From positions 1 to 64,000 of the forward strand of contig NZ_JBOCEG010000009.1 of NCBI RefSeq assembly GCF_050586465.1: a stretch of 64,000 nt of DNA, in the 5' to 3' direction. This DNA comes from CAJXYS01 sp913063035 (lineage in GTDB: Bacteria > Pseudomonadota > Alphaproteobacteria > Rhodobacterales > Rhodobacteraceae). The stretch's first letter is position 1, and each line of letters starts with the position of its first letter. The notes under the pieces are model-generated. The model was not told the origin of the DNA, searched no databases, and saw only the letters and a list, made by a program, of their open reading frames with translations. The position numbers were made by a program, and so were the translations under genes. This document shows positions 16,339 through 25,286 of the stretch, piece by piece.

Positions 16339-17756
16339 CCGCGGCGCCGCGCACCTTCTTCGACAAGCTCTGGGACGCGCATCGCGTCCCGATCGAGACG
16401 GCGGGGCGGTCGGATCTTCTCTGGGTGGATCGGCATTTCGTGCACGAGGGCTCTCACCACGCCTTCGCCAAACTGGCCGAGCGCGGACTCGGCGTGGCCG
16501 AGCCCGACCTGACCTTCGGCGTGGCCGATCACTATGTGCCGACCCGCGATCGTGACGCGCCGATCGCCGATCCCGACATCGCGCGCATGGTCGAGACGCT
16601 GGAGCAGAACGCCGCCACTCACGGGTTCCAGCTCTTCGGGCTGCACGATCGCCGGCAGGGCATCGTGCATGTCGTCGGCCCCGAGGAGGGGCTGACGCTG
16701 CCCGGCCTTCTCGTCGTTTGCGGCGACAGCCACACCTCGACGCACGGCGCCTTCGGCAGTCTCGGCTTCGGGATCGGCGCGACCGAGGTGGCCCATGTCC
16801 TGGCGACGCAGACCGTTTGGCAGAGCCGGCCCGCCACCATGCGGATCCGGGTCGAGGGCAGGCTCGGCCCCGGTGTCGGCGCCAAGGACGTCGCGCTGGC
16901 CTGGATCGCGCGGCTCGGGGCCGACGGCGCCCGGGGGCACGCGGTCGAGTATGCCGGCGCCGCGGTGCGCGGGCTGTCGATGGAAGGGCGGATGACACTC
17001 TGCAACCTGTCGATCGAGGGCGGCGCGCGCATGGGTCTGGTCGCGCCCGACGCGGTGACGCTGGACTACCTGAAGGGTCGGCCCTTCGCCCCCGCCGGGG
17101 CCGACTGGGACCGCGCCTGCGCGCACTGGGCCGGCCTCGCCGGCGACCCGGCGGCGGCGCCGGACCGCGAGGTGGTGCTCGACGGCAGCGAGGTCGCGCC
17201 CATCGTCACCTGGGGCACCAGCCCGGAAGATGCGCTGCCGATCACCGGCACGGTGCCCGATCCCGCGCGGGCGCCGGACCCGACCCGGGCCCGCAAGATC
17301 GCGGCCGCGCTGGACTACATGGGACTGGCGCCCGGGCGACCGCTGGACGGGATTCCGGTCGACCGGATCTTCATCGGATCCTGCACCAATGCCCGGATCG
17401 AAGACCTGCGCCGCGCGGCGGCGGTGCTCGAGGGGCGCCGCGCGAAGGTGCCGGGGCTGGTCTCGGCGGGGTCCAGCCTGGTGAAGGCCCAGGCCGAAGA
17501 GGAGGGGCTCGACGCGATCTTCCGCGCGGCCGGGCTGGAATGGGTCGACTCGGGCTGCTCCATGTGCGTCGGCATGAACGGTGACCGCGTCGCCCCCGGG
17601 GAACGCTGCGCCTCGACCACCAACCGCAATTTCCGCGGCCGGCAGGGGCCGGGCGCGCGCACGCACCTTATGTCGCCGGTGATGGCGGCAGCCGCGGCGG
17701 TGACCGGCACACTGACGGATGCAAGGCCGCTGCTGGCCGGGCGGGAGGTCGCATGA
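16335..17756 (+). CDS. LeuC-like hydratase large subunit (aconitase superfamily), probably catabolic
   Basis: 473 residues with all [4Fe-4S] ligands of 3-isopropylmalate dehydratase: Cys in GSCTNA (near 350) and CSMCVGMN (near 410). GDSHTSTHGAFGSLGFGIGATEVAHVLATQ (near 135) and STTNRNFRGRQGPGARTHLMSP are also intact. Homologues include LeuC, citraconate hydratase, homoaconitase and dimethylmaleate hydratase A. No other leucine genes are present; neighbours are a lyase, HyuAB and a TRAP importer. A catabolic hydratase adding water to a substituted maleate to give a malate is therefore more likely than leucine synthesis. Coupled to gntR and to the small subunit by 4-base overlaps. Confidence 0.85.
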   Translation: MTAAPRTFFDKLWDAHRVPIETAGRSDLLWVDRHFVHEGSHHAFAKLAERGLGVAEPDLTFGVADHYVPTRDRDAPIADPDIARMVETLEQNAATHGFQLFGLHDRRQGIVHVVGPEEGLTLPGLLVVCGDSHTSTHGAFGSLGFGIGATEVAHVLATQTVWQSRPATMRIRVEGRLGPGVGAKDVALAWIARLGADGARGHAVEYAGAAVRGLSMEGRMTLCNLSIEGGARMGLVAPDAVTLDYLKGRPFAPAGADWDRACAHWAGLAGDPAAAPDREVVLDGSEVAPIVTWGTSPEDALPITGTVPDPARAPDPTRARKIAAALDYMGLAPGRPLDGIPVDRIFIGSCTNARIEDLRRAAAVLEGRRAKVPGLVSAGSSLVKAQAEEEGLDAIFRAAGLEWVDSGCSMCVGMNGDRVAPGERCASTTNRNFRGRQGPGARTHLMSPVMAAAAAVTGTLTDARPLLAGREVA

Positions 17757-18379
17757 CCGGCTGGACGCATCACCGGGGCAAGGCCGTGGCATTGCCGGTC
17801 GAGGGTATCGACACCGATCAGCTGATTCCCGCGCGGTTCATGTCGCGGCCGCGCGCCGCCGGCTATGGCGATTTCCTGCTCCACGACCTGCGTTTCGACG
17901 CCGACGGCACGCCCGACCTGGATTTTCCGCTGAACCGGCCCGAAGCCGCGGGCGCCTCGATCCTGGTGACGCGGCGCAATTTCGGCGGCGGCTCCTCGCG
18001 CGAGGCGGCGGTCTACGCGCTGGCCGATTTCGGGTTCCGCGCGGTGATCGCGCCCAGCTTCGGCGACATCTTCGCGGCCAACGCGGTCAATAACGGCCTG
18101 CTGCCGGCACGCGTCACCCCCGCGGCGGCCGAAACCTTGCTGGAGATACTGGAGCGCGCGCCCGCCCGGATGGAGATCGACCTCGAGGCGTGCAGCGTCG
18201 CGGTGGCCGGGGGCGGAGAGGAACACGCCTTCACGCTCGACGACGCGATGCGCGAGAAACTGGTGAATGGCTGGGACGACATCGACCTGACACGGCGCCA
18301 CGCGCCGGCGCTCGACGCCTGGCGGCGCGGGCTGAAGACGGACCGCCCCTGGCTGTGGCCAGGCGGCGGAACGGGGTGA
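17753..18379 (+). CDS. LeuD-like hydratase small subunit with altered active-site motif
   Basis: 208 residues, LeuD length and fold (GIDTDQLIPARFM at 19-30, VIAPSFGDIFAANAVNNGLLP near 105). The family motif NFGCGSSREHA reads NFGGGSSREAA (76-86): the Cys and the His after RE are Gly and Ala. These residues line the substrate pocket in LeuD, so a substrate other than isopropylmalate is likely. ATG overlaps the large-subunit stop. A 90-base gap with GC-rich dyads separates it from the TRAP genes. Confidence 0.85.
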   Translation: MTGWTHHRGKAVALPVEGIDTDQLIPARFMSRPRAAGYGDFLLHDLRFDADGTPDLDFPLNRPEAAGASILVTRRNFGGGSSREAAVYALADFGFRAVIAPSFGDIFAANAVNNGLLPARVTPAAAETLLEILERAPARMEIDLEACSVAVAGGGEEHAFTLDDAMREKLVNGWDDIDLTRRHAPALDAWRRGLKTDRPWLWPGGGTG

Positions 18380-18469
18380 GGCGCCCTGCCGGGCGTCGCG
18401 CGAAGCAGGGGGCGGAAAGCCCCGCAACAGGGAGGGGCCTCGCGGGGCCCGCAACGAAGGAGACAAACC

Positions 18470-19492
18470 ATGCGACACGTCCTGACATCCGGACTTCTGG
18501 CGGGCGCGACGCTCGTGGCGTTACCGGCGAGCGCCCAGGAGCAGACCCTGACGGCGGTTCACGCCTTTCCGACGACGCTGATCTACACCCAGAGCTTCCT
18601 CGAGTTCGTCGACAAGGTGAACGCGGCCGGCGAGGGCGTCGTGCAGATAGAGGTGCGCGGCGGCCCCGAGGCCATCGGCATGTTCCAGCAGCCCGACGCG
18701 GTGCGGAACGGCGTGGTGGACATGGTCTACACGCCCGGCAGCTTCTACGCCGGCGCGCTGCCGGAGAAAGACGCGATGGTGGCCTCGAACATCACCGCGA
18801 TCGAGGCCCGCGAGAACGGCGGCATCGACCTGATCAACGAGATTCACCAGGAGAAGATGGGGGTCTACTACCTCGGCTGGTTCGACTCGGGTGTCAGCTA
18901 CAACCTCTGGACCGTCGACAAGCCGGAACTGGACGCGGACGGCAATCTCGACGTGTCGGGCTGGAAGCTGCGCGGCAACCCGGTCTACAACGCCTTCTTC
19001 ACCGAGTATCTCGGCGCGCAGGTCATCGACCTGCCCACGACGGACGTCTATGCCGGTCTCGAGCGCGGCGTCGTCGATGCCAGCGGCTGGACCCAGATCG
19101 GGCTGATGGACCTGAAATGGGACGATTTCGTCAACTACCGGATCGAGCCCGATTTCTTCTCGACCGATCTCGGCGTGATCGTGAACCTCGACAGCTGGAA
19201 CGAGCTGAGCGACGAGGCCAAGAGCATCCTGCAGGAGACCGCGATCGCGCATGAGCGCAGCAGCGTCGAGAAGCTGCGCGAGCGGCGCGACGAGGAATTC
19301 GCGGCCCTCGAGGAAGGCGGCATGCAGGTGGTCGAGCTTACCGGCGAAGCGGCGTCCAACTACCTCGCCGCCGCGCGCGAGAAGACCTGGGAGCGGATGC
19401 GCACCCAGATGGAGAAGCACCCGATGGGGCTCGAGCATTACGATGCGCTGCTCGAGCATTTCTACGACCCGTCGCGCGATCCGGGCCAGTAA
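18470..19492 (+). CDS. TRAP transporter substrate-binding protein (DctP family)
   Basis: 340 residues. A cleavable signal peptide (ending LPASAQ, about residue 23) exports it to the periplasm. Family landmarks are FLEFVDKVNAAGEG, GGPEAIGMFQQPDAVRNGVVDMVYTPGSFYAG, the ligand-arginine block GWKLRGNPVYNAFF near residue 165, and DLPTTDVYAGLERGVVDASGWTQIG. DctP proteins mostly bind carboxylates through that arginine, which fits import of a diacid or keto acid for the adjacent hydratase and lyase. ATG follows a GAAGGAG site. First of three TRAP genes. Confidence 0.9.
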   Translation: MRHVLTSGLLAGATLVALPASAQEQTLTAVHAFPTTLIYTQSFLEFVDKVNAAGEGVVQIEVRGGPEAIGMFQQPDAVRNGVVDMVYTPGSFYAGALPEKDAMVASNITAIEARENGGIDLINEIHQEKMGVYYLGWFDSGVSYNLWTVDKPELDADGNLDVSGWKLRGNPVYNAFFTEYLGAQVIDLPTTDVYAGLERGVVDASGWTQIGLMDLKWDDFVNYRIEPDFFSTDLGVIVNLDSWNELSDEAKSILQETAIAHERSSVEKLRERRDEEFAALEEGGMQVVELTGEAASNYLAAAREKTWERMRTQMEKHPMGLEHYDALLEHFYDPSRDPGQ

Positions 19493-19555
19493 GCCCGCCG
19501 GTCCGGCGGCCCCGCGCGGTGGGGGCGCCGGGCCGTGCCATCGAAAGGTGCCCGC

Positions 19556-20062
19556 ATGAAGCGGCTGGTCCAGCTGTACGACCTGATCCTGACCGGCATG
19601 GCCCTCCTGGCAGGGGGGCTGCTGGTCTGGCTTATGGTGTCCATCCTGATCTCGGTGACGATGCGGAATTTCGGGATGCAGCCCTTCGCGTGGCTGTTCC
19701 TGTCCGGGGAATACGGGCTGTTCTACCTGACCATGCTCGGCGCCCCCTGGCTGGTGCGCGAACGGGGCCATGTCCATGTCGAGCTGGTGACCGCGATGTT
19801 GCCGGGCCCGGCGCAGAGGGTGCTCAGCCGGCTGATCGCGCTGGCCTGCGTGGCGCTCTGCGCGCTGCTCGCCTGGAAGGGGCTCGAGCTGGTGCAGCAG
19901 AACTACGCGCGCAACGACTATGACGTGCGCGCCTATTTCACGCCGAAATGGATCCTGACCATCGCCTTCCCGGTGTCGTTCGGGATGATGGCGGTGGAAT
20001 TTGCGCGCTTCGTCTTCGGGCGCAAGCTGATGCATTCGGGCCAGGCGGGGATACACGAGTGA
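19556..20062 (+). CDS. TRAP transporter small permease (DctQ)
   Basis: 168 residues with four predicted membrane helices (LTGMALLAGGLLVWLMVSILI; AWLFLSGEYGLFYLTMLGAPWLV; LSRLIALACVALCALLAWKGLEL; WILTIAFPVSFGMMAVEFARFVF), the DctQ pattern. ATG 19556 with AAAGGTG upstream is preferred to an in-frame GTG 21 bases earlier. Its TGA shares a base with the ATG of the large permease (TGATG). Forms the membrane complex of the TRAP importer with the next gene. Confidence 0.87.
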   Translation: MKRLVQLYDLILTGMALLAGGLLVWLMVSILISVTMRNFGMQPFAWLFLSGEYGLFYLTMLGAPWLVRERGHVHVELVTAMLPGPAQRVLSRLIALACVALCALLAWKGLELVQQNYARNDYDVRAYFTPKWILTIAFPVSFGMMAVEFARFVFGRKLMHSGQAGIHE

Positions 20063-21369
20063 TGGAGTGGTATGCGGCGCTCGCCCTGCTTCTGGGATCG
20101 ATCGTTTTCCTGATGGCGCTGGGCATGCCGGTCGCGCTGGCTTTCCTCGCCGCCAACGTGCTGGGCGCCTGGGTTTTCATGGGCGGGGCGCAGGGCGTGG
20201 TGCTGATGCTCGACAACGGTTTCGGGGCGCTTTCGAAATTCGCCCTGATCCCGATCCCGCTGTTCCTGCTGATGGGGGAGCTGTTCTTCCACACCGGGCT
20301 CGGCGCGCGCATGTTCAACGCCATCGACCGGCTGCTGGGGCGGTTGCCGGGGCGGCTGTCCTACGTGACCGTGCTGGGGGGCACGGGCTTTGCCACGCTG
20401 TCGGGGTCGTCGATGGGGTCCACGGCGCTGCTCGGCTCGCTGATGGTGCCGGAGATGAACCGGCGCGGATACAAGAACAAGATGTCCATCGGGCCGATCC
20501 TCGGCACCGGGGGCCTCGCGATCATCATCCCGCCCTCGGCGCTGGCGGTCCTGCTTGCCACGCTGGCCAAGATCGACGTGGGCGCGCTGCTCATCGCGGG
20601 GGTCATCCCCGGGCTGGTGCTGGCCGCGCTCTATATCGGGCTGATCTTCCTGCAGACCCGTGCCGACCCGGGCGCGGCGCCTGCCTACGAGGTCGCGCCG
20701 ATCCGCCTGGCGGCGAAGGTCGGCCTGGTCCTGCGCGACGTGGTGCCGATGACCGGCATCATGGTGATCGTCGTGGCGATGATGCTCTGGGGTATCGCCA
20801 CCCCCTCGGAGGCGGCGGCCTTCGGCGCGCTCGGCGTCATCATCCTGGGCGTGATCTACCGCTGCCTGTCCTGGGAGGTCATCCGCAAATCCGTCGAGGG
20901 GGCGCTCAAGGTCACGCTGATGGCCTACCTGATCGTCTTCGGCTCGGCGACCTTCAGCCAGCTGCTGGCGTTCTCGGGGGCGTCGCACGGCCTGATCGAC
21001 TGGTCGACGGGCTTTGACCTGGTGCCCGTGGCGATGCTGCTGGCGATGTTCGGGGTGCTGCTGATCCTCGGCATGTTCATGGAGCAGATCTCGATCATGC
21101 TGCTGACGGTGCCGATCTTCTTCCCGCTGGCGGAAAGCCTCGGCTTCGACCCGATCTGGTTCGCGCTGATCATGCTGCTCGGGCTCGAGATCAGCTTTAC
21201 CACTCCGCCATTCGGGCTGCTGCTCTTCGTGATGAAGGGCGTCGCGCCCCCGGGGACGACGATGCGCGACATCTACCTGTCGGCGCTGCCGTTCATCCTG
21301 TGCTCGCTGATCCTGGTGGCGCTCCTGGTAGTGTTCCCGGGACTGGCGCTCTGGCTTCCGGGGCGGTGA
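20062..21369 (+). CDS. TRAP transporter large permease (DctM)
   Basis: 435 residues with about 12 hydrophobic helices and DctM signatures: LGMPVALAFLAANVLGAW, KFALIPIPLFLLMGELFFHTGLGARMFNAIDRLLGRLPGRL compressed near residues 55-100, GSSMGSTALLGSLMVPEMNRRGY and LIIPPSALAVLLATLAKIDVGALLIAGVIPGL. C-terminal EISFTTPPFGLLLFVMKGVAP is also characteristic. It is the Na+-coupled transport subunit in the inner membrane. It closes the gntR-leuCD-dctPQM transcription unit; no obvious terminator follows immediately. Confidence 0.9.
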   Translation: MEWYAALALLLGSIVFLMALGMPVALAFLAANVLGAWVFMGGAQGVVLMLDNGFGALSKFALIPIPLFLLMGELFFHTGLGARMFNAIDRLLGRLPGRLSYVTVLGGTGFATLSGSSMGSTALLGSLMVPEMNRRGYKNKMSIGPILGTGGLAIIIPPSALAVLLATLAKIDVGALLIAGVIPGLVLAALYIGLIFLQTRADPGAAPAYEVAPIRLAAKVGLVLRDVVPMTGIMVIVVAMMLWGIATPSEAAAFGALGVIILGVIYRCLSWEVIRKSVEGALKVTLMAYLIVFGSATFSQLLAFSGASHGLIDWSTGFDLVPVAMLLAMFGVLLILGMFMEQISIMLLTVPIFFPLAESLGFDPIWFALIMLLGLEISFTTPPFGLLLFVMKGVAPPGTTMRDIYLSALPFILCSLILVALLVVFPGLALWLPGR

Positions 21370-21853
21370 CGCGGCGGCACGTGACGACGGCGTGCCGGTC
21401 GCCGCATGCGCGGGCTTTCCGATCCTGTGAGCGGTCGTGGCGACCATCATCCTTGAGACCGTCCTCACGGGGCCGCTGCCCTTCGCGGCCTGCATGGTGG
21501 TCGCCGTCAAGTTGCCCGGTCTCTTCCCGGGACCGGCGCCCTGGCTTCCCGACCTTGTGATGGGGCCAGACCGGGGTGCGCGACCGGACCCTTATCGCCG
21601 CGGCCGCGGAAAAACGCCTGCAGAGGACCGGCCGGGATGCCCCGCGACCTTTGCCCGCGGGAGGGATCGGAAGCCCGGAAAGCCAGAATAGAAAGCTCGA
21701 AAGCCCGGGGAATTTTGCCCCCGGGCCCCGGTTCCGGGGCGCCGGTGCGAGCCCCGCGACACCAACCGGAAAACCAAGGCCTTCGATCGTACCCGCGGTG
21801 TTCGACACGCGTTGGGGCGCCCGTTAGGTTGCGACCGGAAAGGGGGACGCGGG
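21370..21853. other. 484-base intergenic region with a GC-rich hairpin; no gene seen
   Basis: No open frame here has a credible Shine-Dalgarno or recognisable protein; those present are unrelated GC-driven frames. A perfect 8-bp stem, GCCCGGGG (21703-21710) and CCCCGGGC (21719-21726), with loop AATTTTGC could end the TRAP transcript but lacks a following T-run. Short purine direct repeats (GAAAGC-like, 21670-21705) precede it. The last 40 bases supply the AAAGGGGGAC ribosome site of the BCCT gene. Confidence 0.5.
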
Positions 21854-23536
21854 ATGACCCAGCCTGCCAGCGCGACCACGTCAATCCTGGGAGATGTCGG
21901 CGCCGTTTTTCGCGTGTCGGTCGCGATCGTCGTGATCTTTGTCCTGGCGGCCGCGATCGCACCGGGGGCGGTGGAGCGCGCCGCGCAGGCGGTGCTGCAT
22001 GCCACGGCGACGAATGTCGGCTGGATGTACCTGCTGGTGATGACGGGCTTCGTCTTTTTCGTGCTGTTCCTCGGCCTCTCGAGGATCGGGGGCATCCGGC
22101 TGGGCGGCCCGGAAGAGCCGCCAGAGTTCTCGTTTCCGAGCTGGCTCGCGATGATCTTTTCGGGCGGCATGGGCGTGGGGCTGGTGTTCTGGGGCGTCGC
22201 CGAGCCGATGATGCATTTCAACGATCCCCCGCTCGGCACCGGGCTGCCGCGCACGGCCGAGGCAGCCCAGACCGGCATGCGCTATGCTTTCTTCCACTGG
22301 GGGCTGCACCAATGGGCGAATTTCGCTTTGGTGGGGCTGGCCATCGCCTATGTCCGGTTTCGCCACGACAGCCACGGCCTGATAAGCGAGACCTTCCGCC
22401 CGCTTCTGGGCGCGCGCGTGGACACCGGCTGGGGCAAGGCCATCGACGTGTTGACCGTCGTCTCGACGGTCTTCGGCGTGGCCACGACGCTCGGGCTCGG
22501 AGCGCTGCAGATCAACAGCGGGATCGCGCAGCTGACCGGCATCCCCTACGGCTTCCCGGCGCAGCTGGCGATCCTCGCCGTCATCGGGGGGCTCTTCATG
22601 CTGTCGGCCATGACCCCGCTCGATCGCGGCGTCAGGCTGCTGAGCAACGCCAACATGCTGCTTGCCGCGGCGCTTCTCGGGGCGGTTCTGCTCTTTGGGC
22701 CGACATCCTTCATCTTCGGGGTGCTGACCCAGACCCTGGGGGAATACCTCGGCAACGTGATCCAGATGAGCCTTGTCACCTCGCCCTATTCGAACGGGGC
22801 GTGGGTCGAGCAATGGACCATGTTCTACTGGGCCTGGGGGCTGAGCTGGGCGCCCTTCGTCGGCAGTTTCATCGCCCGGATCTCCCGCGGGCGGACCATC
22901 CGCGAATTCGTGCTCGGCGTGATGATCGTCCCGGTGGCGCTGAGCATGCTGTGGTTCTCGACCTTCGGCGGCGCGGCAATCCGGTTCGAGATCTTCGAGA
23001 ACGCCGGTATCGCCGATGCCGTGGCGGCCGAGGTTCCGGCCGGGCTCTACGCCCTGCTCGACCAGTTGCCCGGCGGCGGGGTGCTCACGGTCGCATCCAT
23101 CCTCCTCGTCGGCATGTTCCTCGTGACCTCGGCCGACTCGGCCACCTTCGTGCTTGGCATGTTTACCTCGAAGGGCGTGCTCAACCCGACGCGGCTGGTC
23201 CGGGTGCTCTGGGGCTGCCTGCAGCTGCTGATGGTGGTGGTGCTGCTGCTGACCGGCGGGCTGGATAGCCTGCGGACGGTCTCGATCATCGCGGCCTTTC
23301 CCTTCATGCTTCTGATGATCCTGATCGCGGTCTCGCTGTACCGCGATCTCTCGCAGGAGATCGCGGCGCGCGACGAGAAGGCGCGGGTTCTCGAGCAGCG
23401 GATCGAGCGCCTTCTGCTGCGGGAGTCCGAGCGCGAGGCGGCCGAGAAGGCCGAGGCCGAAGTCCATCCGACCGTTCCCGAAAACGGGCAAGGGGCGCCG
23501 TCCACCGACCTCGAGGAGGACGGTCCCGGCCGCTGA
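21854..23536 (+). CDS. BCCT family betaine/choline/carnitine transporter
   Basis: 560 residues and 12 membrane helices. Family signatures are GGMGVGLVFWGVAEPMMHF (near 105-123), a Trp-rich segment HWGLHQWANF near 145, and WGLSWAPFVGSFIARISRGRTIREF near 330-355, the aromatic betaine-binding helix. A charged cytoplasmic C-terminal tail of about 70 residues (RDEKARVLEQRIERLLL) looks coiled-coil and could be osmosensory as in BetP. ATG 21854 follows AAAGGGGGAC. It adds a second betaine-type uptake route to the ProVW system at the left end. Confidence 0.92.
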   Translation: MTQPASATTSILGDVGAVFRVSVAIVVIFVLAAAIAPGAVERAAQAVLHATATNVGWMYLLVMTGFVFFVLFLGLSRIGGIRLGGPEEPPEFSFPSWLAMIFSGGMGVGLVFWGVAEPMMHFNDPPLGTGLPRTAEAAQTGMRYAFFHWGLHQWANFALVGLAIAYVRFRHDSHGLISETFRPLLGARVDTGWGKAIDVLTVVSTVFGVATTLGLGALQINSGIAQLTGIPYGFPAQLAILAVIGGLFMLSAMTPLDRGVRLLSNANMLLAAALLGAVLLFGPTSFIFGVLTQTLGEYLGNVIQMSLVTSPYSNGAWVEQWTMFYWAWGLSWAPFVGSFIARISRGRTIREFVLGVMIVPVALSMLWFSTFGGAAIRFEIFENAGIADAVAAEVPAGLYALLDQLPGGGVLTVASILLVGMFLVTSADSATFVLGMFTSKGVLNPTRLVRVLWGCLQLLMVVVLLLTGGLDSLRTVSIIAAFPFMLLMILIAVSLYRDLSQEIAARDEKARVLEQRIERLLLRESEREAAEKAEAEVHPTVPENGQGAPSTDLEEDGPGR

Positions 23537-23566
23537 TCCAACCCGGATCGGACGCCGCGGGGGCGC

Positions 23567-25048
23567 CTAGCCGAAGAGGACGCCCAGCAGCCGGAACGTC
23601 GCCGCCGACAGGGCCGCCGCCGCCGGCACCGTGACGACCCAGGCGGCCACGATCGTGAGGAAATGCGAGCGGCGCACAAGCTTGCGCCGGCGCCGTTCCG
23701 CGTAGGGCAGCGTCAGGGGCGGTGCCGTCCTCTGCCTGTTGGAGACGGCGCGCCTCTGCATGTACCATTCGCGGAAGAAGCCGACCCCGAAGACCCCGCC
23801 GATGGCGATGTGGGTGGAACTGACCGGGAGCCCCAACCAGGACGCGATGAGCACGGTGATCGCGGTCGACAGCGCGACGCAATACGCGCGCATCGGGTTC
23901 AGCTTGGTGATCTGGTCGCCGACGAGGCGGATGAGTTTCGGGCCGAACAGGATCAGCCCGAGCGAGATGCCGAAGGCCCCGATCATCATGACCCAAGCCG
24001 GAAGCGCGACCCGGTCGGAAAAGGCGCCGGACTCCTGCGCATGGACGATGGCGGCAAGCGGCCCCACGGCGTTCGCGACGTCGTTGGCCCCGTGCGCGAA
24101 GGAAAGCAGCGCCGCCGAGATCACCAGCGGGAAGCCGAACAGCGCTTTCAGGGACTTGTTCCGGTTCTCCATGCCCGCGGCCTGCCGGCGAATGACGGGG
24201 ATCGCGGCCAGCCAGGCGATCAGCCCGGTTGCCGCCCCGAGCCCCAGCGCCGCCCCGATGTCGACCGAAACGACCCGTTTCAGGCCTTTCATCGCCAGAT
24301 ACGCGGCGAAGGTCCCGGCCATCACACCGATGAGGACGGGCACCCATTTCCGTGCCGCCGCGATCTTGTCCTCGCGGTAGATGATGCGTGCCTTGATGAA
24401 GGCGAGGACCAGCGCCGCGATGGCCCCGCCCAGCGCCGGCGAAACGACCCAGCTTGCGGCGATCGCGCCCATCGTGGGCCAGTGCACCGCCGACAGGCCG
24501 GCCGCCGCGATGCCGGCCCCCATGACCCCGCCCACCACGGCATGGGTCGTGGATACGGGGGCGCCGATCCAGGTCGCGATGTTCACCCAGAGGGCCGCCG
24601 ACAGGAGCGCCGCTATCATGGCCCAGGTGAAAACCCGCGCATCCGCGACGCTGTCCGCGTCGATGATTCCGTTCGAGATGGTCGAGACGACGTCCCCGCC
24701 GGCGATCAGCGCCCCGGCGGTTTCGAAGATGGCGGCGATCGCGATCGCGCCGGTCAGCGACAGCACCTTCGCGCCGACGGCCGGCCCCATGTTGTTCGCG
24801 ACGTCGTTGGCACCGATGTTGAGCGCCATGTAGGCGCCGAGGCCCGCCGCGATGACCACGAAGAGCGTGCCCGGGGCGAACCCGAACACGATCCCGGCGA
24901 CGAGGACCGCGAGCAGAACGAAGATCAGCGCGGCCCCGAAACCGATCAGCGGGCGTGCCACGTAGGCGGTGGCGATCTCGACGCGCCCCATCCGGGTCAG
25001 ATCCTTGTCGAGGGTGTGCCAGTTTCTTTTCCGAACGGGTTTCTTCAC
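23567..25048 (-). CDS. Inorganic phosphate transporter, PiT family
   Basis: 493 residues. The two inverted PiT signatures are GANDVANNMGPAVGAK (near residue 78) and GANDVANAVGPLAAIV (near 330), each followed by a proton/phosphate helix, with repeated PVSTTHAVVGGVMGAG and PVSSTHIAIGGVFGVG motifs. About 11 membrane helices plus a roughly 40-residue N-terminal cytosolic extension make it longer than E. coli PitA. The GTG at 25048 (VKKPVRKRNW) is my start; an internal Met 20 codons later is possible. Faces the BCCT gene convergently (30-base gap) and is divergent from the acetyltransferase. Confidence 0.9.
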   Translation of the reverse strand: MKKPVRKRNWHTLDKDLTRMGRVEIATAYVARPLIGFGAALIFVLLAVLVAGIVFGFAPGTLFVVIAAGLGAYMALNIGANDVANNMGPAVGAKVLSLTGAIAIAAIFETAGALIAGGDVVSTISNGIIDADSVADARVFTWAMIAALLSAALWVNIATWIGAPVSTTHAVVGGVMGAGIAAAGLSAVHWPTMGAIAASWVVSPALGGAIAALVLAFIKARIIYREDKIAAARKWVPVLIGVMAGTFAAYLAMKGLKRVVSVDIGAALGLGAATGLIAWLAAIPVIRRQAAGMENRNKSLKALFGFPLVISAALLSFAHGANDVANAVGPLAAIVHAQESGAFSDRVALPAWVMMIGAFGISLGLILFGPKLIRLVGDQITKLNPMRAYCVALSTAITVLIASWLGLPVSSTHIAIGGVFGVGFFREWYMQRRAVSNRQRTAPPLTLPYAERRRRKLVRRSHFLTIVAAWVVTVPAAAALSAATFRLLGVLFG

Positions 25049-25286
25049 GGCGCGGAATGATCCTGCATGGATGGGGCGTCTGCGACGCGCCGATGGCACG
25101 TCTCCTCGCCCGTGACAAGGCCGTGACGGCCGTGACCGGGGATCGCCGGTCGTCGGCAGCGCGCGTAGGGCGTGGCGCGTGAAACCGCGCGTTCCCCATG
25201 ACGGCACGGAAAACGTCGGCTATGAGGGGGCGTGCGGCAACGCACCCGGCGCCGTGGCACGGGATCGACCCGGAGGAGGATCATCG

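Noticed and set aside
16335..18379. LeuC/LeuD as the leucine-biosynthesis isopropylmalate isomerase
   Set aside because: No leuA or leuB nearby, a GntR catabolic-type regulator and TRAP importer in the same unit, and altered LeuD pocket residues. Kept as LeuCD-like hydratase.
21293..21808. Minus-strand frame across the dctM/BCCT gap as a small gene
   Set aside because: It overlaps the end of dctM, has no ribosome site, and the translation has low-complexity Arg/Gly/Pro composition.
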